Origin: Shewanella decolorationis S12 | GTDB taxonomy: Bacteria; Pseudomonadota; Gammaproteobacteria; Enterobacterales; Shewanellaceae | Assembly (NCBI RefSeq): GCF_000485795.1 | Contig: NZ_AXZL01000048.1 | Location: forward strand, 1 to 64,000 | Direction: 5' to 3' | DNA: 64,000 nucleotides | Shown here: one piece after another, positions 44,380 through 53,442 of the stretch | Numbering within the stretch: the stretch's first letter is position 1 | Layout: the number at the start of each line of letters is the position of its first letter | The notes under the pieces: model-generated | Told to the model about the DNA's origin: nothing | Database searches by the model: none | What the model saw: only the letters and a program-made list of their open reading frames with translations | Position numbers and translations under genes: made by a program

Positions 44380-45519
44380 ATGAACAAAATCATCGCAATG
44401 GTTCGCAAGGAACTGATAGACGCCGCCCGCGATAAACGCTCTGTGATGGCGGGACTCTACTACGCCATTGGTACGCCGCTGATCATGTGTGGCCTGTTTA
44501 TGGTGCTTATCGGCCAGCTGACCAGCCCAGACGATCTGAAAATCAGCATCACTAACCCCGACAAGGCGCCGGACTTAGTGAGATTTTTATCCAACAAAGG
44601 CATTACCCAAGGCGAAGCAGGCGCTAAGGATCTGAAAGCCATAGAGCTGATTATCAGCCCCGACTATGCCAAGCAGATGAACCAAGGCAAAGGCGCCGAG
44701 ATCACTATCGTGGCCGATAACTCAGAGGAAAAACTGCAAAACTCGATTCGCCGCTTAGAGAAACAGTTGCAGGCCTATAGCGCCGAAATGGGCAGCCTGC
44801 GCTTAATCGCCCGTGGCATCGACCCTCGAGTGGTGCAGCCACTGAAAGTGAATGTGCATGACCAAGCCACAACCGACTCTAAGGGCGGGATGATCTTAGG
44901 TATCGCCATTTTCACTATGATTTACTCAGTGTTTATCTCGGGGATGAATTTGGCCATCGACACCAGCGCCGGTGAGCGTGAGCGTAACTCCTTGGCATTG
45001 TTGCTCAGCCATCCGCTGACCACGCGCCAATTAGTGCTCTCTAAAATCATTGCCGTCGGCCTATTTGCCCTACTCGGTTTAGTGTTGATTCTACTGGTGT
45101 CTAAGGTCGCCTATACCTTCGTGCCTTGGCAGGAGCTCGGTTTTAGCGTCAGCATTACCAGTGAATTTATGGCGTTGATGCTGCTAGTTGGTATTCCCGT
45201 CGCCCTGATGGCTGCCTGCCTGCAATTGTTTGTGTCCTTTATGGCGAAAACCTTTAAGGAAGCCCAGTCCTATCTAACCATGGTGCTGTTTGTGCCTTTG
45301 GCGTTATCGATGGCGGCCAGCTACAACATAGCGCCGGACATACTGCAGTGGTTGCCTGTTTCGGGTCAGCAACAGGCGCTGATGGACTTTATTAAAGGTA
45401 AGGACATGAACATGCTGCAATTGCTGGTATCGACACTGGGCACCCTAGCCATCGCCCTGGTGTTGGCATTCGGCATGGAAAAGTCCTTAAAGAGTGAAAA
45501 GGTAGTCTTCGGTTTATAA
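44380..45519 (+). CDS. natB: NatB-like ABC-2 permease
   Basis: A 379-residue permease with an N-terminal membrane helix (residues about 28-45), a large extracytoplasmic loop (ISITNPDKAPDLVRFLSNKG to DPRVVQPLKVNV), then six helices beginning ILGIAIFTMIYSVFISGMN. The ABC-2 signature SAGERERNSLALLLSHPL follows the second helix. The domain plan equals NatB. Partner of the ATPase at 43557-44291. The pair, with the hydrolase, suggests export of, or protection against, an organic compound as much as sodium. Confidence 0.87.
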   Translation: MNKIIAMVRKELIDAARDKRSVMAGLYYAIGTPLIMCGLFMVLIGQLTSPDDLKISITNPDKAPDLVRFLSNKGITQGEAGAKDLKAIELIISPDYAKQMNQGKGAEITIVADNSEEKLQNSIRRLEKQLQAYSAEMGSLRLIARGIDPRVVQPLKVNVHDQATTDSKGGMILGIAIFTMIYSVFISGMNLAIDTSAGERERNSLALLLSHPLTTRQLVLSKIIAVGLFALLGLVLILLVSKVAYTFVPWQELGFSVSITSEFMALMLLVGIPVALMAACLQLFVSFMAKTFKEAQSYLTMVLFVPLALSMAASYNIAPDILQWLPVSGQQQALMDFIKGKDMNMLQLLVSTLGTLAIALVLAFGMEKSLKSEKVVFGL

Positions 45520-45583
45520 CGCTATCGACCCGCAGAGGGCGCGCCGCGCCCTCGAACCTCAAATAGGGTTAAAGGAGCCTGTT

Positions 45584-45844
45584 ATGGAAAACGAATATGT
45601 GCTGATGGTGATCATGGTGACTTTTGTGGTGGGTGTGAGTGCCACAGAAATGTTTAAGCATTATCTAAAAATCCGCCAACTGGGCGGCGGCAACGAGCGA
45701 CAGCTTGAGGATAAACTCACCCAGTTGAGCTTGCAGAATCAGGTTCTTATCGAGCGTGTGCAAGTGCTGGAGCGCATAGTGACAGATGCAGAGGACAACG
45801 CCGCCAAGACAACACTGGCACAGCAAATTGAGGCATTAAAATAG
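45584..45844 (+). CDS. Small PspB-like single-helix coiled-coil protein
   Basis: An 86-residue protein with one N-terminal membrane helix (YVLMVIMVTFVVGVSATEMF) and a heptad-rich helix (LEDKLTQLSLQNQVLIERVQVLERIVTD). The QxLIERVQVLERIV segment resembles the PspB C-terminal helix, but the gene is not beside pspA or pspC. It is preceded by AAAGGAG and lies 64 bp after natB. An accessory or regulatory role for the NatAB-like transporter is possible but inferred only. Confidence 0.72.
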   Translation: MENEYVLMVIMVTFVVGVSATEMFKHYLKIRQLGGGNERQLEDKLTQLSLQNQVLIERVQVLERIVTDAEDNAAKTTLAQQIEALK

Positions 45845-45906
45845 TCGTTAATGCACCGCAGTTAAACTCGTATTACAAGGTATTAAAATTAAGGTTGTGT
45901 CTATAG

Positions 45907-45941
45907 GCGCTAAGTCAAGTTGCGAACTTCCGACTTAGCGC
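45907..45941. repeat. Nested inverted repeats downstream of PspB-like gene
   Basis: GCGCTAAGTC (45907-45916) pairs with GACTTAGCGC (45932-45941). Directly inside, AAGTT (45917-45921) pairs with AACTT (45925-45929) over a GCG loop, giving about 15 bp of stem with a two-base bulge. There is no U tract, and the element lies between convergent genes before a separate terminator. Confidence 0.6.
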
Positions 45942-45970
45942 GACCACAACAGCCCATAAGGGATACCAAT

Positions 45971-45996
45971 AAAAAACCCAAGCTAGGCTTGGGTTT
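45971..45996. terminator. Terminator downstream of mogA
   Basis: AAACCCAAGC (45974-45983) and GCTTGGGTTT (45987-45996) form a perfect 10-bp stem with a TAG loop. Read leftward it ends TTTTTTATTGG, 20 bases after the mogA stop. Confidence 0.88.
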
Positions 45997-46016
45997 ATGT
46001 CATCTTGCAGCGCGGA

Positions 46017-46550
46017 TTATTTTGCCTTAGGTCTAAAAGGCTTAATCACAGCTTCGTTACACTCGAGGTACGGCCCTTCCATCAGGTCGATGCAGTAAGG
46101 GATGGCGGGGAATACGGCATCTAAACATTCGCGAATAGATTTTGGCTTGCCAGGCAGGTTCACAATTAATGAATCACCGCGTAAGCCCGCAGTTTGGCGC
46201 GAGAGAATCGCCGTCGGTACAAACTTTAACGACTCGGCGCGCATCAGTTCACCAAAGCCAGGCATCATGCGATCGCACACGGCCTCGGTTGCCTCAGGGG
46301 TGACATCGCGTTTTGCAGGGCCTGTACCACCCGTAGTCACAATCAAGCAGCAATCCTGCTCATCGGCCATCTTGATCAGGGTCGCTTCAATCACATCCTG
46401 CTCGTCGGGGATCACTTGATAAATCGGTTCCCACTCACTGGTGAGGTAGTCATTGAGAGTATCGATAATCGCCTTGCCCGAGATATCCTCATAAATCCCC
46501 GCGCTGGCACGATCGCTCACCGTAACAATCCCGATTTTTGCTTTGCTCAT
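46017..46550 (-). CDS. mogA: MogA, molybdopterin adenylyltransferase
   Basis: A 177-residue protein that adenylylates molybdopterin before molybdenum insertion. Family motifs are GIVTVSDRASAGIYEDISGKAI, LIVTTGGTGPAKRDVTPEA and SLIVNLPGKPKSIRECLDAV. The ATG at 46550 follows GGGGA and begins MSKAKIG; an upstream codon would add 11 residues. Mo-cofactor supply is needed for the formate dehydrogenase encoded in the same window, though the genes are far apart and not an operon. Confidence 0.95.
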   Translation of the reverse strand: MSKAKIGIVTVSDRASAGIYEDISGKAIIDTLNDYLTSEWEPIYQVIPDEQDVIEATLIKMADEQDCCLIVTTGGTGPAKRDVTPEATEAVCDRMMPGFGELMRAESLKFVPTAILSRQTAGLRGDSLIVNLPGKPKSIRECLDAVFPAIPYCIDLMEGPYLECNEAVIKPFRPKAK

Positions 46551-46701
46551 TGGAAATCCCCAATCATGTTGAAATAAAACCATATCGACCGTGAGCAGAG
46601 GAGAAACCTATGCTCCTTCGACTATAAGCCGCAGCTAAAATAGCATAAATGCTCGGCCAATGGGGCAAGTAAAACGTGATGAAGTTCGCGCAATATGCTC
46701 G

Positions 46702-46737
46702 AAAAAAGCTAAGGCAAGCCATAGCTCACCTTAGCTT
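46702..46737 (-). terminator. Terminator downstream of fructokinase gene
   Basis: AAGCTAAGG (46706-46714) and CCTTAGCTT (46729-46737) are perfect inverted copies. Read leftward, the hairpin ends CCTTAGCTTTTTTCG, about 20 bases after the gene. Confidence 0.82.
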
Positions 46738-46756
46738 GATAGTTTGGAGTGAAGGG

Positions 46757-47716
46757 TTAACTCACCTGCAACAACGTGGGTAAAGCAGGAAAAGCGCCTT
46801 TCTGGCAACAGGTTACAGCGCCGCAACGCACCGCAAACTCAACCGCCTTGCGCAACTGTGCCTGACACGCAAGTCGATGTTTTAAGGTTAAATGCTCGAG
46901 ATCAAACTCCAACTCAGAACCCAGTGCAAACAAAAATCCCGCCATAAAGCTGTCACCCGCCGCCGTGGTATCTACGGCTTTAATTTGGGGGACTGGTACG
47001 CTAAATCGCTCATCTACTGTTATGCATAGCACTGGATTGGCGCCGTCAGTAATCAAAATCACTTCAACACCTTGCGCCAAACAAAACTGCAAATAATCTT
47101 CGAAACTCTTATTCCGCGTTAAGGCTAAATAGTCGGCTTCTTCACGGCTCATTTTCAGCACTTGTGTGTAACGAAAACACTGCTCTACTCGCTCTGCAAG
47201 CAATGCGGTATCGGGCCAGAGTGATAAGCGCAAGTTAACATCAAAACTCACTATCTTATTGAATGAATTAGCACAACGGGCGCCATAGAGACTCGCGTTA
47301 AAAATGTTCGCTTCGGTAAAGGTATTAGAACAGAGATGGAAAATATCCATCTGCGGCCATGGAATGGCATCGAAATGGCGCGGGCTATAACACAGATCGG
47401 CCGTAGCCTGACGGTTAAACTCGAAGGTTCGTTCACCATTTTCATCCAAATTTACGACCACTGTCGCCGTTGCCGCACCTGGCACTTCGGCCAAATAATC
47501 CGTAGCAACACCTTCGTTCTCGAGGGCTTGTTTTAACATTGCGCCATAATCATCACAGCTAATGCCGCCAGCAAAATAACTCTTACCGCCCAGTTTGGCA
47601 TAACCTACAGCCACGTTTGCAGGCGCGCCGCCCGCAATGGCTTGATGGGATTTGTCGCTAGCCTCCGTGGGTAATAAATCCACTAACACCTCACCAAAAC
47701 TGAGTAATACCGTCAT
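46757..47716 (-). CDS. scrK: Fructokinase (PfkB family), sucrose locus
   Basis: A 319-residue PfkB-family kinase. The N-terminal signature region GGAPANVAVGYAKLGG and the C-terminal active-site motif AVDTTAAGDSFMAGFL (catalytic Asp in AAGD; the common form is DTTGAGD) are present. In the sucrose locus it would phosphorylate fructose released by sucrose phosphorylase. It is 92 bp downstream of the TonB receptor gene on the same strand, separated by a terminator, so it may need its own promoter or read-through. Confidence 0.9.
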   Translation of the reverse strand: MTVLLSFGEVLVDLLPTEASDKSHQAIAGGAPANVAVGYAKLGGKSYFAGGISCDDYGAMLKQALENEGVATDYLAEVPGAATATVVVNLDENGERTFEFNRQATADLCYSPRHFDAIPWPQMDIFHLCSNTFTEANIFNASLYGARCANSFNKIVSFDVNLRLSLWPDTALLAERVEQCFRYTQVLKMSREEADYLALTRNKSFEDYLQFCLAQGVEVILITDGANPVLCITVDERFSVPVPQIKAVDTTAAGDSFMAGFLFALGSELEFDLEHLTLKHRLACQAQLRKAVEFAVRCGAVTCCQKGAFPALPTLLQVS

Positions 47717-47747
47717 ATGGATCCCTTTATATTTCTATTAGTTAAGC

Positions 47748-47774
47748 AAAAAGCCCATGCTGGATGGGCCTTTT
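47748..47774 (-). terminator. Terminator downstream of TonB receptor gene
   Basis: GCCCAT (47753-47758) and ATGGGC (47764-47769) form a stem that read leftward continues GGGCTTTTTGC. It lies between the receptor and the fructokinase gene, 35 bases after the receptor stop. Confidence 0.75.
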
Positions 47775-47808
47775 AAATTGTCGGTTTTAAACCCCAACCC
47801 CGCCGGAG

Positions 47809-50205
47809 TTAAAACTCGTATTTCAAGGTTGCACTCGTGGTTCTGCCATTAATAGTGCGAGCGCGGATAATATTGTTATCAGGAATCGAACCTTCCTCTG
47901 CTTCGGTGATACCCGTAGCGTCAAACAGGTTGTTGACGTTTAAGGAGACACTTAAGGCCTGAGTTAAGTTGTAGGTTGCAAAGGCATTGACCTGATTGTA
48001 ACCATCAAACTTGAGACCATTATTATCCTGTGCATAGGAGTCAGTAGTGCCAATCAGGTTGATGCCCACTGAACCTTGGTCAAAGTTATAACGTCCCATC
48101 AGCGAGTAGATAAAGTCGGCCTGTCTTCTTGGAGTATTCCCGACAACGTCGGGTGTTAGAGCGTCCTTAGCAATTTCAGCGTCGGTCCAAGTGACATTGC
48201 CCCTAAAATCGAAGTCACCAATAAAATAGGCCGATTCAATTTCAATTCCTTTAGCTTTGTACTTACGGTCGAAGAAACGCTGACTCGTCGCCTCAAAGTT
48301 TTGCTCCTCGGTCTCTGAATAGAAGGCGGTCGCGAACACCGATAAGTCCTCGTAACGGTACTTAACGCCTAACTCATATTGATCCACATTATCGACAGCA
48401 TCTTCTTTTGCCACTGAACCATCGGCACGAACCTTACCAAACAACAGGCGATCCGCATTGGCGCGGCCACCATGACTCAAGCGACCAAATGCAGCTAAAT
48501 CACTGGAAAACTGATAGTTTGCACCGAGAGAATAGGAGGTGTAACTCCAGTCATAATTCACGGGTTGTGGATTAGCATTATCGATAGAAGAGACACTTTG
48601 CTCAGGAATAGAGATTACACCATCCAAGTTCATATCGACTTGCGATTGCACATTGCCGGCGTAGTAACCACTGGCATCACCGCTGTCGTAACGCACACTG
48701 GCATCCAGCGATAAATCCCCAAAGCTCGACGCGACCGCAAGATAAGGCGCCTTAATGTTGTATTCGGTATCGTAATTACGTTGGCAACAGTTGCCCCAAT
48801 AAGGCACGCCATAGCCGTACAGTCCAGCACCTGAATAGGCGGTACCATCGGCGGCCACAACATCAAGCAATGCGGCATTATCCCCTTTGACTTCCATCAA
48901 ATAGGAGTTCCACATCCAGGTCATATTGATATTTTGGGTGGCATTGTAATAACCCAGAGTAACGCTGGTATCGTCAAAGGTTTTCGTTAATTTTAAGTCG
49001 TTTACGATTGAGCCAAAGTCATTCATCTTAACGTCGAAGGTATGGATCCGCATGGCGAGTCCATCCATAGGATTGCCCGCATCAGGGCCATTGGCATAAA
49101 TCAACTTGGCGCCAGTGCCCGCAATACTAGCCGCAATGTCGGCGCCATTAGCCACTTCGGCTGGGAATGGTGCCATAAAATTGCCGCTCACATCCGAGAA
49201 ACGGAAGCGGTTTTCGACCTGCCAATCATTGCCTAAATCAAAAGACGCCTCTAAACCCACAGAGTTAACCTCAGGGTTCATACCATCGCGCATATCACCA
49301 CGACGACGCTCACCATCGGCGCCCAAACTCAGGGTCGAGAGGAAATATGCTGACTGAATGGCATCGGATTTCGCATTAAAACCTGGGACAGAGCTACCGT
49401 CCGAATACATTGGCATGGGTAAGTAGCCAATACTTTTATCATCTAAGTGTTTGAAATAAAGACGAACATAGCCACTATCGAACTCTTTGGTTATGTTAGC
49501 TTTTACCTGACCGCCCTTGTTGGCGTCATAACCTGCTTGGCGAGGGCCTTCACCAGTACGCACAAAACCACCCACATGGAAACGCAGGCTGTCATTGATG
49601 CTGGTGCCATATTCAAAGTCGGTACGGAAGGTATCGTAGTCCAAGCCAAAGGTGGTCGACACGCTGCCAGCATCTGAACTTCCGGTTTTACTGATCACGT
49701 TAATAATGCCACCGGGAGCATTACTCGCCGCAGTGGATGCCGAACCACCACGAATAGATTCAATGGTTTGTACTGTAGAGTCTAAACGTAAAAAGATATC
49801 CGCATTACCAAAGGCAATATCGCCAAACTGTAGAATTGGTAAACCATCTTCTTGAATTTGAAGAAACTTAGCACCACCCGATGCCACAGGTAAGCCACGT
49901 ACAGCAATGTTAGCATTACCTTCGCCGCCCGTTGATTCCACCTTCATCCCTGGAATGATCCGAAATGCTTCGGCGGATGAACGTGGAGTACTAACCTCCA
50001 ACTCGGCGAGTGATACGCTGCTGACTGACACGCTCGAGTCCATGACGCGGGTGCCACGGGCCACGCCCGTAACAGTAATGCGCTCAAGGCCTAACGCATC
50101 TTTCTTGGTTTCTTCCTGTGCAGGTGCATCGGCAGCCCAAAGCTGAGAACTCACCAAGACGGCGATTGTGCTTAACAAGAATTGTTGTGATGTGCGATTT
50201 ATCAT
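47809..50205 (-). CDS. scrO: TonB-dependent outer membrane receptor of the sucrose locus
   Basis: A 798-residue receptor from ATG 50205 (GGGGAC upstream); six more residues are possible. Signal peptide at residues about 1-25 (VSSQLWAADA). A TonB box-like ERITVTG follows, then the plug (SAEAFRIIPGMKVESTGGEGNANIAVRGLP; GGIINVISKTG) and a barrel ending ATLKYEF, the aromatic C-terminal strand. Three ScrR-type operators precede it. Assignment to sucrose uptake rests on that and on its neighbours (sucrose permease, phosphorylase and fructokinase), a combination described for Shewanella sucrose loci. Confidence 0.85.
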   Translation of the reverse strand: MINRTSQQFLLSTIAVLVSSQLWAADAPAQEETKKDALGLERITVTGVARGTRVMDSSVSVSSVSLAELEVSTPRSSAEAFRIIPGMKVESTGGEGNANIAVRGLPVASGGAKFLQIQEDGLPILQFGDIAFGNADIFLRLDSTVQTIESIRGGSASTAASNAPGGIINVISKTGSSDAGSVSTTFGLDYDTFRTDFEYGTSINDSLRFHVGGFVRTGEGPRQAGYDANKGGQVKANITKEFDSGYVRLYFKHLDDKSIGYLPMPMYSDGSSVPGFNAKSDAIQSAYFLSTLSLGADGERRRGDMRDGMNPEVNSVGLEASFDLGNDWQVENRFRFSDVSGNFMAPFPAEVANGADIAASIAGTGAKLIYANGPDAGNPMDGLAMRIHTFDVKMNDFGSIVNDLKLTKTFDDTSVTLGYYNATQNINMTWMWNSYLMEVKGDNAALLDVVAADGTAYSGAGLYGYGVPYWGNCCQRNYDTEYNIKAPYLAVASSFGDLSLDASVRYDSGDASGYYAGNVQSQVDMNLDGVISIPEQSVSSIDNANPQPVNYDWSYTSYSLGANYQFSSDLAAFGRLSHGGRANADRLLFGKVRADGSVAKEDAVDNVDQYELGVKYRYEDLSVFATAFYSETEEQNFEATSQRFFDRKYKAKGIEIESAYFIGDFDFRGNVTWTDAEIAKDALTPDVVGNTPRRQADFIYSLMGRYNFDQGSVGINLIGTTDSYAQDNNGLKFDGYNQVNAFATYNLTQALSVSLNVNNLFDATGITEAEEGSIPDNNIIRARTINGRTTSATLKYEF

Positions 50206-50272
50206 TTTTATGTCCCCACCCATATTTGAGAAGCCGCCCCTCTCCCCACGGCGACTTCTACTGAAATTGTTG

Positions 50273-50326
50273 TTAATCGATTAGCCTGTTATTTCACTTT
50301 ACTAAAAAACATCTTAATCGATTAAG
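50273..50326. promoter_or_regulatory. ScrR operators O1 and O2 upstream of TonB receptor
   Basis: TTAATCGATTAG (50273-50284) is a near-palindrome. CTTAATCGATTAAG (50313-50326) is a perfect 14-bp palindrome. Both have the odd-CG-centre shape of LacI-family operators and equal the site upstream of scrP (51856-51869), so the same regulator probably acts on all. Confidence 0.75.
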
Positions 50327-50408
50327 TTAACAAGTTAGCAACTAAATAACAAAAAGCAAGTGTGTTTTTTGTACAGACCCACAAACTTAAAGTGAGAAAA
50401 ATAGATAG

Positions 50409-50420
50409 TTAATTGATTAA
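50409..50420. promoter_or_regulatory. Weaker ScrR-like operator O3
   Basis: TTAATTGATTAA (50409-50420) is related to CTTAATCGATTAAG but has TG rather than CG at its centre. It lies in the spacer between scrT and scrO, 44 bp before the scrT stop, and could be an auxiliary site or chance. Confidence 0.45.
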
Positions 50421-50463
50421 TCGGAGAAATGTGACAGAAAAAATTTTTCTTTCACATTCCAAT

Positions 50464-51684
50464 TTAAGCGGTTTCACGGCCCAACAATGATTGGGTAGGA
50501 TCTTTAATCAGGTTAACGCCCGCTAACAGGCACAGTAAAACCGCAAACCCAGTAGCGAGGTAAAAGCCATACTTCACATGGCCGAAAATATCTCCAACTA
50601 ACCCCATACAAAGGGGAGCCAGCGCCGCAGAAACCGCGGTAAAGAACAGGATTACCCCTGCCACAGAACCGTGCTGCGCCACGGGGAAACAACTGATCCC
50701 CTTGGAGTTTAAGGTGGGATATATCATTGACATAAACAGCCCAGAGAGAGGCAAGAGAATCACAGCGGCCTCAACCCCATAGAGCATAGAACCGAGATAG
50801 CAAAGGCTAATCGCTAAGCTAAACCAAAACATAACCTGTTGCCACGAAAAGTGATTTAGTATCCATCCGCCCAAAAACCGCCCACCTGCTCGCAGGGTAA
50901 AAAAGAGGGTCAAGGCATAAGCCGCCAGTACAGTGTAATCGCCCTGATACTCTTGCAGCAGGCTAGGCATCCATACATAAATCGCCACTTCGGTGGCCAC
51001 ATACAAACCAATCGCAAGGGAAAACCCTAATGCATAAGCGTTTTTCATCATGCGGAAGGTGTTCGCCAGATTAATTGTCTCCGTCGAGGATTGCTTAACC
51101 TGCGGATAATCAGCCTTAAACGCTAACCAACAAAGTAGTAGACAAAAAATCCCCGCCCCAAAATACAAATACTTCCATGACACACCACTGATAAGCAGAT
51201 AGCTGACGATGGCAGGGCCCACCATAGCGCCGACCCCAAAAAATCCTTCGACCGTATTCATGGTGCTGGAATGTTGTTTTGGCGACTGAGAAATATCGCC
51301 AATCAGGGCTAAGGCTCCGGTTTTAAATACCCCAATCGCCAAGCCCACCAAGGCTAATAGCAGCAGGAAATAATAAAACGACTCCCCAAGCGCAAATAAA
51401 AAACAGGCAATGGCGAACAACAACAGCCCTAATAAAATGGTTAGTTTACGCCCTATTTTATCCGCCAAGAAACCCAGAAACAGACCACTTATTGCGATAA
51501 AAATCATCGGCATATAATGGAAGGCACTCGCCTGAGACAAAGAGAGGCCAAATTCAGATATCAGCTGCGGGATAATCACACCCACGGCATCGGAGGTCAT
51601 AGCAAACATAAAAAACATTAAATACGTCAGCACTCTAATACGAATGTGATGGCGATTTTCTACAGAATTTGAATCACTTACCAT
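50464..51684 (-). CDS. scrT: MFS permease, probable sucrose transporter
   Basis: A 406-residue MFS protein with about 12 helices. The conserved inter-helix 2-3 loop GFLADKIGRKLTILLG is present, and the N-terminal half is hydrophobic and unbroken. Substrate is inferred from neighbours: it is divergent from sucrose phosphorylase with a shared CTTAATCGATTAAG operator, and upstream of the receptor gene. Alone, the sequence would read only as a sugar or organic-solute MFS. It probably imports sucrose that has crossed the outer membrane through the receptor. Confidence 0.8.
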   Translation of the reverse strand: MVSDSNSVENRHHIRIRVLTYLMFFMFAMTSDAVGVIIPQLISEFGLSLSQASAFHYMPMIFIAISGLFLGFLADKIGRKLTILLGLLLFAIACFLFALGESFYYFLLLLALVGLAIGVFKTGALALIGDISQSPKQHSSTMNTVEGFFGVGAMVGPAIVSYLLISGVSWKYLYFGAGIFCLLLCWLAFKADYPQVKQSSTETINLANTFRMMKNAYALGFSLAIGLYVATEVAIYVWMPSLLQEYQGDYTVLAAYALTLFFTLRAGGRFLGGWILNHFSWQQVMFWFSLAISLCYLGSMLYGVEAAVILLPLSGLFMSMIYPTLNSKGISCFPVAQHGSVAGVILFFTAVSAALAPLCMGLVGDIFGHVKYGFYLATGFAVLLCLLAGVNLIKDPTQSLLGRETA

Positions 51685-51855
51685 ACTGTTTCACCTTATT
51701 GTTATCGCGCCTAACTCCCTCTGAAGCTAGCTAAGCTCCAAACAGCTTTAGGCATTATTTATGTACAGCAGTGAGCTAATCCCCCCAAAACCTAAGACTA
51801 ACTCAAAAATCAAACAAACCACTTGAATAATGTTTCACATTGGTTAAATATACAA

Positions 51856-51869
51856 CTTAATCGATTAAG
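51856..51869. promoter_or_regulatory. ScrR operator in scrT-scrP spacer
   Basis: CTTAATCGATTAAG is a perfect palindrome, extending to AACTTAATCGATTAAGTT (51854-51871). It is identical to O2 before the TonB receptor. It lies 73 bp before the scrP start and 171 bp from scrT, in the divergent spacer. Confidence 0.8.
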
Positions 51870-51941
51870 TTTGTTTGCGCAATTTATAAATAAACGCGGT
51901 CAAACTTTACTCTGGGAAGGCAACTCAAACGTGGGCAAAGT

Positions 51942-53426
51942 ATGAAAAATCAAGTGCAATTGATCACCTATGTCGATCGGATAACCGGTGCCGGACTCAA
52001 AGAACTCAAAGCCTTACTCAATAACGAATTGCAGGGGTTATTTGGGGGCGTTCACTTATTGCCCTTTTACTATCCCATCGATGGCAGCGATGCGGGTTTT
52101 GATCCCATAGACCATGTGCAGGTGGATTCACGCTTAGGTGATTGGGACGATGTCAAAAGCATAGGTGAAGAGTTCGACATCATGGCCGACTTGATCGTTA
52201 ACCATATGTCCGCGGAGTCTCCCGAGTTTAAAGATGTGCTCAAGCATGGCAAACAATCGGCTTACTGGGATTTATTCCTAACCAAGGACAAGGTATTCCC
52301 CGAAGGATTAAGCGAGCAGGATCAAAAAGCTATCTACCGCCCTCGCCCAGGGAGCTGTTTTAGCACTTACACCTTAGCGGATGGTTCAACGGAAGAGTTT
52401 TGGACCACCTTTACCCGCAACCAGATCGATATCGACGTTAATTCCGCAGCAGGTAAGGATTACTTAAACCGCGTATTGGCGCGATTTAACCACAGCAAAG
52501 TCAATTTAATCCGCTTAGATGCCGCAGGTTATGCAATCAAAAAGCCCGGCACTAGCTGCTTTATGATTGAGGAGTCCTTCGAGTTCGTGGATAAATTAGC
52601 AAAGCAAGCCAATCAGTTAGGCATGACAACCCTAGCCGAAATCCACTCACATCATATGACGCAAATCGATATCGCCAAACGGGTCGATATGGTTTACGAC
52701 TTTGCATTACCGCCGCTGATTTTACACACGCTCTTCAGCCAAGATTGTCGCGCCCTGAGCCACTGGCTTGAAATGGCGCCTCGCAACTGCATTACCGTAC
52801 TCGATACCCACGATGGTATTGGCATTATCGATGTCGGCCCAATGGATGGCTTGCGCGGATTATTAGACGAAAAACAAATCGATAATCTAGTTGAAACCAT
52901 ACACAGCAACAGTCAAGGCGAGAGTTTACAAGCCACAGGGGCGGCCGCCAGCAATGTCGATTTGTATCAAATCAACTGCACCTACTACGATGCCCTAGGG
53001 CAAAATGACCTAGATTACTTGATGGCGCGAGCAATTCAGTTTTTCGCACCGGGTATTCCACAGGTCTACTACACAGGCCTGCTTGCCATACCAAACGACA
53101 TGACGTTGCTGAATCAAACCCACGTCGGCCGAGACATTAATCGCCCCTATTTAAACCGAGAAAAGGTGCAACAAGCCCTGCAAAAACCTGTCGTTAACGC
53201 TTTAATTAAATTGATAAGACTGCGTAATAGTAGCGCAGCATTCAATGGCGGCTTTTCGATGGCTGCCAGTGGAAAATCACTAACACTCACATGGTCTGCA
53301 CAAAGTGCATCGGCCAGTTTTAATCTCGACTTTGCCCATAAACAAGGGCTGATCACCCTGCTTGATGAGCAAGGCATCGAAACCCAAATTGCCTTGACCG
53401 ACCTGCTTACCCCTGCGCAGGGGTAA
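51942..53426 (+). CDS. scrP: Sucrose phosphorylase (GH13)
   Basis: A 494-residue enzyme that converts sucrose and phosphate to glucose-1-phosphate and fructose, saving an ATP relative to hydrolysis. Catalytic residues align with the Bifidobacterium enzyme by position: nucleophile Asp193 in IRLDAAGYAIKK, acid-base Glu233 in LAEIHSHH, and the transition-state Asp291 in DTHDGIG (family Asp192, Glu232, Asp290). Starts at ATG 51942 after GGGCAAAG. A palindrome covers the stop codon. The operator at 51856-51869 is close upstream. Confidence 0.93.
   Translation: MKNQVQLITYVDRITGAGLKELKALLNNELQGLFGGVHLLPFYYPIDGSDAGFDPIDHVQVDSRLGDWDDVKSIGEEFDIMADLIVNHMSAESPEFKDVLKHGKQSAYWDLFLTKDKVFPEGLSEQDQKAIYRPRPGSCFSTYTLADGSTEEFWTTFTRNQIDIDVNSAAGKDYLNRVLARFNHSKVNLIRLDAAGYAIKKPGTSCFMIEESFEFVDKLAKQANQLGMTTLAEIHSHHMTQIDIAKRVDMVYDFALPPLILHTLFSQDCRALSHWLEMAPRNCITVLDTHDGIGIIDVGPMDGLRGLLDEKQIDNLVETIHSNSQGESLQATGAAASNVDLYQINCTYYDALGQNDLDYLMARAIQFFAPGIPQVYYTGLLAIPNDMTLLNQTHVGRDINRPYLNREKVQQALQKPVVNALIKLIRLRNSSAAFNGGFSMAASGKSLTLTWSAQSASASFNLDFAHKQGLITLLDEQGIETQIALTDLLTPAQG
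53408..53425. repeat. 18-bp palindrome across the scrP stop codon
   Basis: TACCCCTGCGCAGGGGTA (53408-53425) is perfect and overlaps the last codons and the stop. It precedes the shared terminator by 18 bases and could form a hairpin in scrP mRNA. It may be a stability element or a coincidence. Confidence 0.5.
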
Positions 53427-53442
53427 ATACCAAACATAAAAC

